Under the pieces are notes generated by a model, which had not been told where the DNA came from, ran no database searches, and saw only the letters and a program-made list of their open reading frames with translations. Shown here piece after piece: positions 34,187 to 44,134 of a DNA stretch of 52,333 nucleotides (position 1 is its first letter; each line of letters begins with the position of its first letter). Position numbers and translations under genes: made by a program. This stretch comes from Blautia wexlerae (lineage in GTDB: Bacteria; Bacillota; Clostridia; Lachnospirales; Lachnospiraceae): the NCBI RefSeq assembly GCF_013300825.1, contig NZ_JAAIMY010000024.1, forward strand, positions 1 to 52,333, written 5' to 3'.

Positions 34187-34572
34187 AGGTATGCCTCAAT
34201 CTTTCCTAAAATTTTCGTAAACGTTTTCGTGCTTTTATTGTATAGCTACCCGCACAATTATTCAAGCTTTTAGATTTATTTTTTGTGCATCTTTGCTATT
34301 TTTTGTATGATTGCACAATTTTTATCCCTTATATTTTCCTTTTATCACAAATCCTTTTCATCATTTTAACGAAATTTCACTCTTATTTTTTGACATTTAT
34401 TTCTCTGCAAAGCAGTTGATTTTATCAACATCTTCCGTTATACTAAAGAAAAATAGCAGTAATGCCACGATAATCGTACGTTTTTATTCTAAACTTATTC
34501 GTTTTCGTGTATTTGTTTTCTGTATATTCAGAACAATTGCTACAAATCATTTATAAAACAGGAGGACTTCTT
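34187..34572. promoter_or_regulatory. Divergent regulatory region, LacI-type gene and GH94 gene
   Basis: For the rightward gene: TTGATT (34416-34421), 17 bp, TATACT (34439-34444). GTTGAT-TTT-ATCAAC (34415-34429) overlays the -35 as a possible operator. For the leftward gene: AAACGTTT (34219-34226), the central symmetry of many LacI-family sites. The GH94 leader is about 120 nt with no structure recognised. Confidence 0.5.
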
Positions 34573-37008
34573 ATGAAATTCGGTTATTTCGATGACAGTG
34601 CCAAAGAATACGTCATCACTACACCAGACACTCCACTCCCATGGATTAACTATCTGGGGTCTCAGGATTTCTTCTCACTGATTTCCAATACCTGTGGCGG
34701 ATACAGTTTCTACAAAGATGCCAAACTTCTTCGCATCACTCGTTACCGCTACAATAATATCCCGGTAGATTCAAACGGAAAATATTACTACATCCATGAC
34801 GGCGAAGAAATCTGGAATCCAGGTTCCATGCCTTCCAAAACACCTCTGGATTCTTATGAATGCCATCACGGAATCGGCTACAGCCGTTTTCTTTCTTCCA
34901 AAAATGGATTAAAAGCTAATCTTCTTGCTTTTGTTCCTGTTAACTCAACCTGCGAAATCAACAAACTGACTCTCACAAATACAACTGATACTTCGAAAAC
35001 TTTTTCCCTTTTCTCTTATGTAGAGTTCTGTCTATGGAACGCAGTTGATGACAGCACAAACTTCCAGAGAAATTTAAGCATCGGAGAAGTCGAACTCGAA
35101 GGCAGCACTATTTACCACAAAACCGAATATCGCGAACGCCGCAGACATTACAGTTTCTTCAGCGTAAACAGCCCTGTTGATGGTTTTGATACCAGCAGAG
35201 ATGTTTTCCTTGGTATGAATAACGGAAACGCTTTCCCTGCTGCTGTAAAAGAAAATAAAGCAAGAAATTCTGTGGCAAGCGGCTGGTACCCTATCGCAAG
35301 CCACCAGATTAATATAACACTTTCCGCCGGAGAATCCAAGGACTTTATTTTTATTCTTGGTTACAGCGAGAACCCTCAGGATCAGAAGTTTGTTGCTCCG
35401 AACGTAATCCGCAAAGACGGCGCACATAAAATCCTTGAACAGTTCCAGACAACCGAACAGGTTGATGCGGCATTCGCAGAACTGAATGCTTACTGGGATA
35501 CACTACTCTCTCGTTATCATGTAGAAAGTAATGACGAACACGTAAACCGTATGGCCAACATCTGGAACCAGTATCAGTGTATGGTCACTTTCAACATGTC
35601 ACGTTCTGCTTCTTACTACGAATCCGGCACAGGCCGTGGAATGGGATTCCGTGATTCCTGTCAGGATCTTCTTGGTTTCGTACACCTGATCCCGGAACGT
35701 GCAAGAGAACGTATCCTGGACATCGCAGCTACTCAGTTCGAAGATGGAAGCGCTTATCATCAGTATCAGCCACTTACCAAGAAGGGTAATCTGGACATCG
35801 GAAGTGGATTTAATGATGACCCATTATGGCTGATTGCAGCTGTTTCCGCTTATCTGAAAGAAACAGGTGACTTCTCTATCTTAAATGAGATGGTAGATTT
35901 CGATAATCAAAAAGAAAAAGCAGCACCTCTGTATGAGCATCTGCGCCGTTCTTTCGAATATACAGCCACTCATCTCGGACCGCACAAGCTGCCATTGATC
36001 GGACGTGCAGACTGGAACGACTGCCTGAACCTTAACTGTTTCTCCACAGAACCGGGAGAATCCTTCCAGACTACAGGACCTTCCGAAGGACCTGTTGCAG
36101 AGTCTGTATTTATCGCAGGTATGTTTGTAAAATACGGCAGAGAATTCGCAGAGATCAGCCGTCATATGGGGGACACCACAGCCGCAGACAGAGCCGAAAA
36201 AGAAGTCGATACCATGTATCAGGCAGTTCTGGATGCCGGCTGGGATGGAGAATGGTTTGTACGTGCATATGATGCAGAATCAAAAAAAGTTGGTTCCAAA
36301 GAATGCAAGGAAGGTCAGATCTTTATCGAACCGCAGGGCTTCTGCGTTATGGCAGGAATCGGTGTGAAAGAAGGTCTTGCCCAAAAGGCTCTGGATTCTG
36401 TCAAAGAGCGTCTGGATACCAAATACGGTATTATGATCCTTCAGCCGGCCTATACCCAGTATTATCTGAACCTTGGAGAAATTTCCTCCTATCCGCCGGG
36501 ATATAAAGAGAACGCAGGTATCTTCTGTCACAATAATCCATGGGTTTCTATCGCAGAAACCGTCATCGGACGCGGCAACAGAGCTTTTGAGATTTACAAA
36601 AAGACCTGCCCGTCCTACATCGAAGATATCAGCGAAATCCACTGTACGGAACCATATGTATATTCTCAGATGGTTGCAGGCGCTGACGCAGTTTTCCATG
36701 GTCAGGCAAAGAACAGCTGGCTGACAGGTACTGCAGCATGGACTTTCTGGAACCTGTCTCAGGCTATCTTGGGTGTTCAGCCATCCTACGACGGACTGTG
36801 TATCAACCCATGTATCCCGGAAGGATTTGGTAATTTCACACTTACCAGAACATTCCGCGATGCTGTTTACCACATCGAAGTCAAGAACCCGGATAACGTT
36901 CAGAAGGGTGTTAAGAAAGTGGTTGTAGACGGCAAAGAATATGAAGGCTGCCTGATTCCTTTTGAAGAAGGTAAGAAGGAATATCATGTAACTGTTTGCA
37001 TGGGATAA
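34573..37008 (+). CDS. GH94 cellobiose phosphorylase
   Basis: An 811-aa cytoplasmic enzyme that splits a disaccharide with phosphate into glucose 1-phosphate and glucose. N-terminal beta-sandwich, then an alpha/alpha barrel with [21 protein letters not shown], the acid pair in [12 protein letters not shown] (D415/D416; one is the general acid in the family), [13 protein letters not shown] and [19 protein letters not shown]. Length and motifs fit cellobiose phosphorylase better than chitobiose or cellodextrin phosphorylase, though specificity is inferred. Start at 34573 with AGGAGG; a longer frame lacks a site. No transporter lies next to it. Confidence 0.88.
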   Translation: MKFGYFDDSAKEYVITTPDTPLPWINYLGSQDFFSLISNTCGGYSFYKDAKLLRITRYRYNNIPVDSNGKYYYIHDGEEIWNPGSMPSKTPLDSYECHHGIGYSRFLSSKNGLKANLLAFVPVNSTCEINKLTLTNTTDTSKTFSLFSYVEFCLWNAVDDSTNFQRNLSIGEVELEGSTIYHKTEYRERRRHYSFFSVNSPVDGFDTSRDVFLGMNNGNAFPAAVKENKARNSVASGWYPIASHQINITLSAGESKDFIFILGYSENPQDQKFVAPNVIRKDGAHKILEQFQTTEQVDAAFAELNAYWDTLLSRYHVESNDEHVNRMANIWNQYQCMVTFNMSRSASYYESGTGRGMGFRDSCQDLLGFVHLIPERARERILDIAATQFEDGSAYHQYQPLTKKGNLDIGSGFNDDPLWLIAAVSAYLKETGDFSILNEMVDFDNQKEKAAPLYEHLRRSFEYTATHLGPHKLPLIGRADWNDCLNLNCFSTEPGESFQTTGPSEGPVAESVFIAGMFVKYGREFAEISRHMGDTTAADRAEKEVDTMYQAVLDAGWDGEWFVRAYDAESKKVGSKECKEGQIFIEPQGFCVMAGIGVKEGLAQKALDSVKERLDTKYGIMILQPAYTQYYLNLGEISSYPPGYKENAGIFCHNNPWVSIAETVIGRGNRAFEIYKKTCPSYIEDISEIHCTEPYVYSQMVAGADAVFHGQAKNSWLTGTAAWTFWNLSQAILGVQPSYDGLCINPCIPEGFGNFTLTRTFRDAVYHIEVKNPDNVQKGVKKVVVDGKEYEGCLIPFEEGKKEYHVTVCMG

Positions 37009-37050
37009 TGATTTCATTCTTTTTGCTCACGACAGATACATCATAAACAG

Positions 37051-37118
37051 AAAAGTCGATTTTCAGATATCATCCACAGGAGTTTACTTCTCCTGTGATG
37101 ATCTGAAAATCGACTTTT
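37051..37118 (+). terminator. Long terminator of the GH94 gene
   Basis: AAAAGTCGATTTTCAGAT (37051-37068) pairs with the complementary bases ending at about 37115, extended by ACAGGAG/CTCCTGT, then a T run. Confidence 0.8.
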
Positions 37119-37391
37119 TTATCTTTATGCTCCCTTATCCTGAACATTTCTTATCTTCGCATATTTAAAGATATGACTGAGTCTGCATATACTGTCCGAG
37201 ACTTAGAATGGTTAAGAAGAGACTTGGAAAAATTACAACAAAAAGGGAGCTACTCAATGATGAATAACTCCCAATTTTTTAAATCACATGTGTTACAAAC
37301 GGTGTGTTGCAAACGTGTTACAAACGACCCCATTTTAACCATTTTTCACTACTCTGTTTGGACACGATAAATGCTTATTTTAAGCCATTTA
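37119..37391. other. Intergenic stretch with hairpin and three short direct repeats
   Basis: A stem GGGAG/CTCCC with inner TCA/TGA pairs (37246-37273) followed by TTTTTT looks like a rightward terminator. Three near-identical 11-mers TGTTACAAACG, TGTTGCAAACG and TGTTACAAACG lie at 37291-37301, 37305-37315 and 37316-37326. A 65-codon frame at 37173-37370 runs through both and has no ribosome binding site; I do not call it. Confidence 0.45.
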
Positions 37392-38402
37392 TTAGAATTT
37401 ACCAGCTTTAGCAGCTTCCTCGATGGAAACAGCTACTGCAACTGTCATACCAACCATCGGGTTGTTACCAGCGCCGATGAGACCCATCATCTCTACGTGA
37501 GCCGGTACGGAAGAAGAACCAGCGAACTGTGCATCAGAGTGCATACGTCCTAATGTATCTGTCATACCGTAGGAAGCTGGACCTGCTGCCATGTTGTCTG
37601 GGTGAAGTGTACGTCCTGTACCACCACCGGAAGCAACTGAGAAGTATTTCTTACCTGCTTCAAGACGTTCTTTCTTGTATGTACCTGCAACCGGATGCTG
37701 GAAACGTGTCGGGTTTGTGGAGTTACCTGTGATAGAAACGTCAACGTCTTCTTTCCACATGATAGCAACACCTTCCGGAACGCTGTTAGCGCCGTAGCAG
37801 TTAACTTTTGCACGAAGTCCTTCGGAGTATGCTTTTCTGAATACTTCTTTAACTTCGTTCTTGTATGGATCGTATTCTGTCTCTACATATGTAAAGCCGT
37901 TGATACGGGAGATGATCTGAGCAGCATCTTTTCCAAGACCGTTCAGGATAACACGTAATGGTTTCTGACGAACTTTGTTAGCTTTCTCAGCGATACCGAT
38001 AGCACCTTCAGCTGCTGCGAAGGACTCATGTCCAGCCAGGAAGCAGAAGCACTCTGTTTCTTCTTCAAGAAGCATCTTGCCAAGGTTACCATGTCCAAGA
38101 CCTACTTTACGTGTATCAGCAACGGATCCAGGAATACAGAAAGCCTGAAGTCCTTCACCGATAGCTGCTGCTGCGTCTGCTGCTTTCTTACATCCTTTTT
38201 TGATTGCGATTGCAGCACCTACTGTATATGCCCAGCAAGCGTTCTCAAAACAGATTGGCTGAATGCCTTTGATCTGATCGTAAACATTAAGACCTGCGTC
38301 TTTTGTGATTTTCTCAGCTTCTTCGATAGAAGCAATGCCATAGCTGTTTAAAACAGAATTGATCTTGTCAATTCGTCTCTCATATGATTCAAATAAAGCC
38401 AT
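37392..38402 (-). CDS. GGGtGRT protein
   Basis: A 336-aa cytoplasmic protein of the family named after its motif, here FSVASGGGTGRTLHPDNMAA. It is also rich in glycine and contains AGHESFAAAEGAIGIAEKAN and GLIGAGNNPMVGMTVAVAVS. Function is unknown. It begins 18 bp after the NifU-like scaffold gene, and the two seem to stay together in Clostridia (recalled, not checked). Cys residues are few (about C16-type positions absent at the N terminus), so a cluster-binding role for itself is not obvious. GGAGGTAACAGG precedes the ATG. Confidence 0.85.
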   Translation of the reverse strand: MALFESYERRIDKINSVLNSYGIASIEEAEKITKDAGLNVYDQIKGIQPICFENACWAYTVGAAIAIKKGCKKAADAAAAIGEGLQAFCIPGSVADTRKVGLGHGNLGKMLLEEETECFCFLAGHESFAAAEGAIGIAEKANKVRQKPLRVILNGLGKDAAQIISRINGFTYVETEYDPYKNEVKEVFRKAYSEGLRAKVNCYGANSVPEGVAIMWKEDVDVSITGNSTNPTRFQHPVAGTYKKERLEAGKKYFSVASGGGTGRTLHPDNMAAGPASYGMTDTLGRMHSDAQFAGSSSVPAHVEMMGLIGAGNNPMVGMTVAVAVSIEEAAKAGKF

Positions 38403-38420
38403 TTCCTGTTACCTCCTAAA

Positions 38421-39113
38421 TTATTCTTTTCTTGGGTCGATAATTTTAACAGCGTCTGCAACACGGCCGTACTGACCTTTTGCTTTTTCCCATGCAGTAT
38501 TCGGGTCATCGCCTTTTTTGATGAAATCAGTCATTTTTCCAAGGCTTACGAACTGATATCCGATGATCTCATCATCTGCATCAAGAGCAATACCTGTTAC
38601 ATAACCTTCTGCCATTTCAAGGTAACGAGGTCCTTTTTTCAGAGTTCCATACATTGTACCAACCTGAGAGCGAAGTCCTTTACCAAGGTCTTCAAGTCCA
38701 GCACCTACTGGAAGTCCTTCTTCTGAGAATGCAGACTGTGTACGTCCATAAACGATCTGAAGGAAGAGTTCTCTCATAGCTGTGTTAATCGCATCACAAA
38801 CTAAGTCAGTGTTCAGTGCCTCCATAACTGTAAGTCCCGGAAGAATCTCGGAAGCCATAGCTGCAGAGTGAGTCATACCTGAACATCCGATAGTCTCAAC
38901 CAGTGCTTCCTGGATGATACCCTCTTTAACATTTAATGTAAGCTTGCAGGCACCCTGCTGTGGTGCACACCAGCCAACACCGTGTGTAAGACCGGAAATA
39001 TCTTTGACTTCTTTTGCCTGTACCCATTTAGCTTCTTCTGGGATTGGAGCGGCGCCATGATGAACGCCCTGTGCAACTGGGCACATTTCTTCTACTTCGC
39101 GTGAATAAATCAT
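38421..39113 (-). CDS. NifU/IscU-like iron-sulfur scaffold protein
   Basis: A 230-aa protein. Cysteines in CPVAQGVHHG (C11), GVGWCAPQQGACKLTL and ETIGCSGMTHSAAMASEI place it in the broad iron-sulfur scaffold family, but spacing differs from classic IscU. The second half (LRSQVGTMYGTLKKGPRYLE, DADDEIIGYQFVSLG) is an added alpha/beta part. AAAGGAG lies before the ATG. First gene of the pair with GGGtGRT; the leader folds into a three-way junction. Likely helps build or hold a cluster for an unidentified partner (inference). Confidence 0.8.
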   Translation of the reverse strand: MIYSREVEEMCPVAQGVHHGAAPIPEEAKWVQAKEVKDISGLTHGVGWCAPQQGACKLTLNVKEGIIQEALVETIGCSGMTHSAAMASEILPGLTVMEALNTDLVCDAINTAMRELFLQIVYGRTQSAFSEEGLPVGAGLEDLGKGLRSQVGTMYGTLKKGPRYLEMAEGYVTGIALDADDEIIGYQFVSLGKMTDFIKKGDDPNTAWEKAKGQYGRVADAVKIIDPRKE

Positions 39114-39147
39114 TGTAAAACTCCTTTCAAGTATAGATTAACTTCAT

Positions 39148-39244
39148 GTTGTTATACTCGCCGCTGTACAGAACTGCTGAATGAACTGCACAGGGTAAAA
39201 CTCTGATGTCTGCTGAATGACTTCAGAGGAGTATGCCTAACAAC
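39148..39244 (-). promoter_or_regulatory. Three-way-junction leader of the NifU-like/GGGtGRT pair
   Basis: Outer stem: GTTGTT (39148-39153) with AACAAC (39239-39244) and ATACTC (39154-39159) with GAGTAT (39229-39234), with a 4-nt bulge. Two hairpins lie inside: CTGTACAG/CTGCACAG (39164-39171, 39186-39193) and CTCTGA/TCAGAG (39201-39206, 39223-39228) extended by GTC/GAC. Both loops contain the same 11 bases, TCATTCAGCAG on the minus strand. It ends about 35 nt before the ATG, with no T-run terminator. It resembles a riboswitch or protein-binding RNA but matches none I know. Confidence 0.6.
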
Positions 39245-39365
39245 CTAGTGTTATTTTCTCACAAAAGTGCTGATTCGTCCAGTCATAAATTGTAAAATTT
39301 TTAACCATCTTTGATTTTTTTGTGGTAAAATAGTTCTAATTTCTATTAATGAAGGGATTTCTATT

Positions 39366-40106
39366 ATGACAACAAAGTTACCTGCTTCCTTTCTCCCTGC
39401 AAAATTTCAGGTTCTGAGCGGGAGCACTTTAAAATTAATCGCTATCATCCTGATGCTGATCGACCATACCGGCTTAATGATCCTGTATAATTATCCGGCC
39501 ACAACTGCAACCCTTTTCAGTTTCGGCGGCGTGGATTACAGCTGGTATCGGATTTTCCGGGATATCGGCAGGGCCGCTTTTCCAATTTTCTGTTTTCTGT
39601 TAGTGGAGGGATTTCTGCATACACATAACCGTAAGAAATATGGCCTGAATCTGTTTCTATTTGCATGTATCTCTGAGATTCCATGGAACTTCATGTTTAC
39701 CAACACCTGGAGATATGAAAAACAGAATGTATTTTTCACCCTGTTTCTGGGATACCTGGCATTCTGTGCCCTGGAATACTTCTGGGATAATCAGAAAATG
39801 CAGCTTGTCTGCGTGCTGGCACTGCTGACTGTCTCTGTGTTTCTGAAGGCAGATTACGGATGGCGGGGATTTGTATTCCTGCTGATCATGTACTGGTTCC
39901 GCAACGATAAAACCGCCCAGGCGATCATCGGAAGCTGCTGGCTTTACTATGAATGGAAAGCCTGCTTTGCTTTTCTTTCCATTAATATGTACAATGGTGA
40001 ACGTGGATTTGTAAAAGGAAAATTTCTGAAATATGTTTTTTACTGGTTTTATCCGGTGCACATTACCATTCTGGTAATCCTGAGAAAACTTTTATTTCAT
40101 ATGTAA
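39366..40106 (+). CDS. TraX-family membrane protein
   Basis: A 246-aa protein with about seven membrane helices. The N-terminal motif STLKLIAIILMLIDHTGLMI and GRAAFPIFCFLLVEGFLHT are hallmarks of the TraX family (PF05857); the Asp-His pair resembles acyltransferase-3 type enzymes. F-plasmid TraX acetylates pilin, but chromosomal homologues in Clostridia are usually not tied to conjugation and their substrate is unknown. An extended -10 (TGGTAAAAT, about 39323-39331) lies upstream. Single gene between divergent and convergent neighbours. Confidence 0.88.
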   Translation: MTTKLPASFLPAKFQVLSGSTLKLIAIILMLIDHTGLMILYNYPATTATLFSFGGVDYSWYRIFRDIGRAAFPIFCFLLVEGFLHTHNRKKYGLNLFLFACISEIPWNFMFTNTWRYEKQNVFFTLFLGYLAFCALEYFWDNQKMQLVCVLALLTVSVFLKADYGWRGFVFLLIMYWFRNDKTAQAIIGSCWLYYEWKACFAFLSINMYNGERGFVKGKFLKYVFYWFYPVHITILVILRKLLFHM

Positions 40107-40146
40107 TATCAGGTACAACAAATATCGTCTATATCAGACAGACATA

Positions 40147-40214
40147 AAAATATAAAAGGGCAGGCTGTATGACTGAAATAATATCCTTCATACAACCTGC
40201 CTCTTCTATATTTT
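40147..40214. terminator. Bidirectional terminator after the TraX-like gene
   Basis: GCAGGCTGTATGA pairs with TTCATACAACCTGC, flanked by AAAATATA / TATATTTT. It lies between two convergent genes. Confidence 0.7.
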
Positions 40215-40885
40215 CAACTTCTCTTTTCTGCAATTTCTGTTTTTGACTTGTAAATGTGATTTGCAGGTACGCAGCCTCTTACTGAAGAAAGTGGGTAAAT
40301 GTTGCAGCATCGTCCGATCACAGTTCCGGGATTTAATACGGAGCCGCAGCCTACTTCTACGTTGTCACCCAGCATTGCGCCGAATTTCTTCAAGCCTGTT
40401 TCAATCTTCTCGTCACCGTCTTTTACAACTACCAGTTTCTTGTCAGATTTTACATTGGAACAGATGGAACCTGCGCCCATATGGGATTTGTAGCCGAGAA
40501 CTGCATCGCCTACATAATTGTAGTGCGGAACCTGTACCTTGTTGAAAAGTACCGCATTCTTTAATTCCGTAGAATTACCTACTACTGCACCCTCACCTAT
40601 AATTGCTTTTCCACGTATAAACGCACAGTGGCGTACTTCTGCTTCTTTACCTATGATGACCGGACCGTTGATGCAGGCTGTAGGTGCTACTTTGGCACTC
40701 TTGGCGATCCATACATCTTCTGATGGGTGGTCGTATTCTTCTTCACTTAAGGTCTGTCCCAGTTTCAGAATGAAATCTCCGATCTCCGGTAATACTTCCC
40801 ATGGATATGTTTTTCCTTCAAATAAATCCTTTGCGATTGTTTCGTTCAGATCCAGAAGGTTTGCAATTGTAAAATCTTTTAACAT
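40214..40885 (-). CDS. Left-handed beta-helix (hexapeptide) protein, GlmU-C-like
   Basis: A 223-aa cytoplasmic protein. After a short helical start (MLKDFTIANLLDLNETIAKD) comes a run of hexapeptide repeats (VWIAKSAKVAPTACINGPVI, AFIRGKAIIGEGAVVGNSTE, GCGSVLNPGTVIGRCCNIYP). It resembles the acetyltransferase half of GlmU and is often named so, but the uridylyltransferase half is missing. Substrate unknown; a sugar-nucleotide or acyl transfer is possible. It ends inside the shared terminator. Confidence 0.8.
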   Translation of the reverse strand: MLKDFTIANLLDLNETIAKDLFEGKTYPWEVLPEIGDFILKLGQTLSEEEYDHPSEDVWIAKSAKVAPTACINGPVIIGKEAEVRHCAFIRGKAIIGEGAVVGNSTELKNAVLFNKVQVPHYNYVGDAVLGYKSHMGAGSICSNVKSDKKLVVVKDGDEKIETGLKKFGAMLGDNVEVGCGSVLNPGTVIGRCCNIYPLSSVRGCVPANHIYKSKTEIAEKRS

Positions 40886-40947
40886 AATATTTTCCTCTTT
40901 TCTCTCGCTATGATGACATGTTTTCTTTTATCTGTCACAAATACACA

Positions 40948-43128
40948 CTACTTTGAAGCAGACGGCTTTCTGCAGGTACGTGACCGTCCCGCTGCGGACG
41001 TTGATCTGCCTGTTGTTTTCGCACTGTTTTTTTCAGATGAATCCTTATAATTCACTGCTGCAGCATCAAAGAACTGTCTCAGATATGGCTGGATATTGCT
41101 GTCCTCCACTTGTCTGGTGCGAAGGCGCACAAAATGCTCCAGCTTGTCCATATATTCCTGTTCTGTAATACTACCCTCTGCCACATAATTCAGTCCTTTT
41201 TCCCAGCTTGCAGTCAGTTCCGGGTTCAGAAGCTGTCTGATGGAGCAGTTTACCACATCAAAGATCATCTCTCCAAGAAGGGTTGGAGTGATCACCTGGG
41301 TTTTCTTATTGAGTGCCAGATATTTGATATTGCACAGTTTCTTAAGAATTTCCGCTCTGGTGGCACTGGTTCCGATTCCGCAGCTTTTAATCTGGGCACG
41401 AAGCTCTTCGTCCTCGATCAGCTGACCTGCATTCTCCATTGCAAGAATCATAGAACCGGAATTATAACGCTTTGGCGGCGATGTCTCGCCCTCTTTGATA
41501 CTCAGGCTGTCCACAGAGAGTATATCACCTTTTTTCAGGTTCTGCAATGCGGCAAGAAGTCTGGTATCACATGCCATATCCTCAGCCGAATCATCAGCTT
41601 TGTTCCCGCCGTTTTTTCCTGTATCCGGATCTTCCTCTTCACTTCCCTCACTGTCCGCTGCACCGGCTCTGTTCACACTGCTCATGGCATTTGCTGCTTT
41701 TCGCTTCGCAAAAGAATTTGTGGCAACTTTTAAGTACCCTTCATCCAGCAGTACTTTAAATGAAGAAAAGAAGCTCTCATTCTGAATTTTTGTCACAAGA
41801 CTAATCTTCTGATATACTGCAGGCGGATAAAAAATACATATAAATCTTCTGACAATCGTCTCATATACACGTTGCGCAGTAAGAGAAACACTTCTCAATG
41901 CATTTAAGCCCTGGCCTGTGGGTACGATTGCATAATGGTCTGTAATCTGTTTATCATTGACATATCTGGTTTTTGCCAGATTTTTGTAATTTTCCTGTTC
42001 AATAATGTGCTGTGCGATTTCTGCTGTATGTTCATAATTTCGCAACCCGGAAATATTCTTATAAATCTCCTTTGCAGCCGCAGTAGACAATACACGGGCA
42101 TCTGTTCTGGGATAAGTGACCAGTTTCTTTTCATACAGTTCCTGTACGATTTTTAATGTCTCATCCGGGCTGATCTTGAACAACTTGGAGCACACATTCT
42201 GAAGCTCCGCCAGGTTAAATAAAAGCGGCGGATTCCTGTTCTCTTTTTTCCGCTCGATTTTCTCTACTGTACATTGCAGCGGCTGACTCACAGACAGCTC
42301 CTGTATCAGTTTTTCAGCATAGGCTTTCTCTTTAAATCCGTTCTCTTTATACAGATAAGGAGTCTGGAAATATCTGCTGCCTTCCACAGCTCTCCACTCT
42401 CCCTCAAAGTTTTCTCCCTCAAGGGCAATGCTGCTGAGTACGCGGTAAAACGGAGTTTTCACAAATGCACGGATCTCGCGCTCTCTTCGCACTACCATTC
42501 CAAGTACACAGGTCATAACCCGTCCTACGGAAATGGCCTGATATTTCGTATTTAAATAATTTGACACACTGTTTCCATAACGCAGTGTCAGTACACGGGA
42601 AAAATTAATTCCCATGAGATAGTCTTCTTTCGCCCGAAGATAGGCTGAAGCAGAAAGATTGTCATATGCTGACAGATCTTTTGCCTCTCTGATTCCTCTC
42701 ATAATTTCTTCTTCTGTCTGAGAGTCGATCCAGACCCTCTTTTCTTTTTTTCCATGAACACCTGCCATCTGTGCCACCAGACGGTAAATGTATTCCCCCT
42801 CACGTCCGGAGTCGGTACACACGTAAATGGTGTCCACATCCTCACGGTTAAGCAGTCCTTTGACAATCTCAAACTGCTTCTGCACTCCGGGGATCACTTC
42901 ATATTTAAATTCGCGCGGCAAAAAAGGCAGGGTATCTAAACTCCACCTTTTATATTTGATATCATATTTTTCCGGGTAGCTCATGGTGACCAAGTGTCCC
43001 ACGCACCAGGTCACCACGCTGTCCTGAGATTCCAGGTAGCCATCCCGTCTTTGTCCGTTGATTTTCAAAGCTTTTGCGAATTCCTGTGCCACACTGGGCT
43101 TTTCGGCTATGTATAAAGCTTTTGACAT
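40948..43128 (-). CDS. topB: DNA topoisomerase III (type IA)
   Basis: A 726-aa enzyme that relaxes or decatenates DNA through a single-strand break. TOPRIM domain at the N terminus (MSKALYIAEKPSVAQEFA; acid motif CTDSGREGEYIYRLV), catalytic tyrosine in LVTYPRTDARVLS (about Y339), then GIGTSATRAEILKKL. An acidic insert (about 500-530) and a basic Ser/Thr-rich tail follow; no zinc fingers. Start at 43128: its ATG lies directly after the stop of the FNT gene, so it is probably coupled to it. Chromosomal rather than ICE-encoded by context. Confidence 0.92.
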   Translation of the reverse strand: MSKALYIAEKPSVAQEFAKALKINGQRRDGYLESQDSVVTWCVGHLVTMSYPEKYDIKYKRWSLDTLPFLPREFKYEVIPGVQKQFEIVKGLLNREDVDTIYVCTDSGREGEYIYRLVAQMAGVHGKKEKRVWIDSQTEEEIMRGIREAKDLSAYDNLSASAYLRAKEDYLMGINFSRVLTLRYGNSVSNYLNTKYQAISVGRVMTCVLGMVVRREREIRAFVKTPFYRVLSSIALEGENFEGEWRAVEGSRYFQTPYLYKENGFKEKAYAEKLIQELSVSQPLQCTVEKIERKKENRNPPLLFNLAELQNVCSKLFKISPDETLKIVQELYEKKLVTYPRTDARVLSTAAAKEIYKNISGLRNYEHTAEIAQHIIEQENYKNLAKTRYVNDKQITDHYAIVPTGQGLNALRSVSLTAQRVYETIVRRFICIFYPPAVYQKISLVTKIQNESFFSSFKVLLDEGYLKVATNSFAKRKAANAMSSVNRAGAADSEGSEEEDPDTGKNGGNKADDSAEDMACDTRLLAALQNLKKGDILSVDSLSIKEGETSPPKRYNSGSMILAMENAGQLIEDEELRAQIKSCGIGTSATRAEILKKLCNIKYLALNKKTQVITPTLLGEMIFDVVNCSIRQLLNPELTASWEKGLNYVAEGSITEQEYMDKLEHFVRLRTRQVEDSNIQPYLRQFFDAAAVNYKDSSEKNSAKTTGRSTSAAGRSRTCRKPSASK

Positions 43129-43129
43129 A

Positions 43130-43885
43130 TTATTTATCTGCACTCATCTTTCTGAGCGGCCATGCCAGCAACAGGGCACCGCCCACCATATTTCCTAAAG
43201 TTACTACTACCATGCTCTTTACCATGGCTCCAAGGGATAATCCAGGTACCAGACAGTATGCGGTAACAAAGATTCCCATGTTTGCGATGCAGTGCTCAAA
43301 TCCGCTTACAACGAATCCTGAGATACACATAACGATCATCAGGAATCTTCCTGCATCACTCTTTAATTTCATACCACAGAGCACACCAAGACAGACGAAG
43401 AAGTTACAGAGCACTGCTCTGAAGAACATCTGTCCGAGCGGAATACTCAGCTTGTTTCCGATAAATCCTGCAAAATAATCTGCTGTTCCGGATGCTCCGG
43501 CCCATACAAACAGCAATGCTAAAATTGCACATCCGACAAAGTTTCCAAGGTAGCTTACTCCCCATACCTTACCGGCCTCTTTCCAACTTACCTGTTTATC
43601 ATAGGCTCCGAACGCCATTACCATATTATTTCCTGTAAAAAGCTCGCCGCCTACAAAGCTGATCAGGAGCACTGCAATGGAGAATACTAATGCCCCCATA
43701 AATTTTCCCCATTCAGGCATGGTCTTGGAGAATACGTTTCCAACTACATTACTGTAGATCATGGCCACATCAATAAAAAATCCCGCCATGACCGCACGTA
43801 TAAAGTACTTGAAAAAGTTGGTATTCACCAGGTTACTCTTGGCTTTCGCCGCGTTTGACACTTTCTGTACATCTTCGTAATTCAT
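43130..43885 (-). CDS. Formate/nitrite transporter family channel
   Basis: A 251-aa membrane protein with six helices of the FNT family (FocA/NirC): FIRAVMAGFFIDVAMIYSNV, GGELFTGNNMVMAFGAYDKQ and WGVSYLGNFVGCAILALLFV. FNT pentamers pass formate, nitrite or hydrosulfide. In a fermenter formate is the simplest guess; no pfl gene is here to confirm. A TTGTGA-N17-TATAAT promoter with an extended -10 lies at 43919-43947 (minus), and GGAGGTG precedes the ATG. Shares a transcript with topB. Confidence 0.9.
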   Translation of the reverse strand: MNYEDVQKVSNAAKAKSNLVNTNFFKYFIRAVMAGFFIDVAMIYSNVVGNVFSKTMPEWGKFMGALVFSIAVLLISFVGGELFTGNNMVMAFGAYDKQVSWKEAGKVWGVSYLGNFVGCAILALLFVWAGASGTADYFAGFIGNKLSIPLGQMFFRAVLCNFFVCLGVLCGMKLKSDAGRFLMIVMCISGFVVSGFEHCIANMGIFVTAYCLVPGLSLGAMVKSMVVVTLGNMVGGALLLAWPLRKMSADK

Positions 43886-44134
43886 AACTACACCTCCGCA
43901 ATGTATTTTATTGAGAACATTATATCACCTGAATATCTGTTTCACAACCGAAATCGTCAAACAATTCAAGAATATTCATCAGATTTGTAATTATGTTCCA
44001 TTATATTCGAAGATTTTTATAGCAATTCCATAAACTAATGTGTTCAAGACAGTTCGGCTGAATACAAAGGACAAGAAAGATATCTGCAGACATGCTGACG
44101 CAGGAGAAAATGTCTGAAATTAAAGCTGGTTTTT

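Noticed and set aside
36280..37017. 245-aa minus-strand frame
   Set aside because: Antisense to the GH94 gene, no ribosome binding site.
37173..37370. 65-aa plus-strand frame
   Set aside because: Runs through a terminator hairpin and direct repeats; no binding site.
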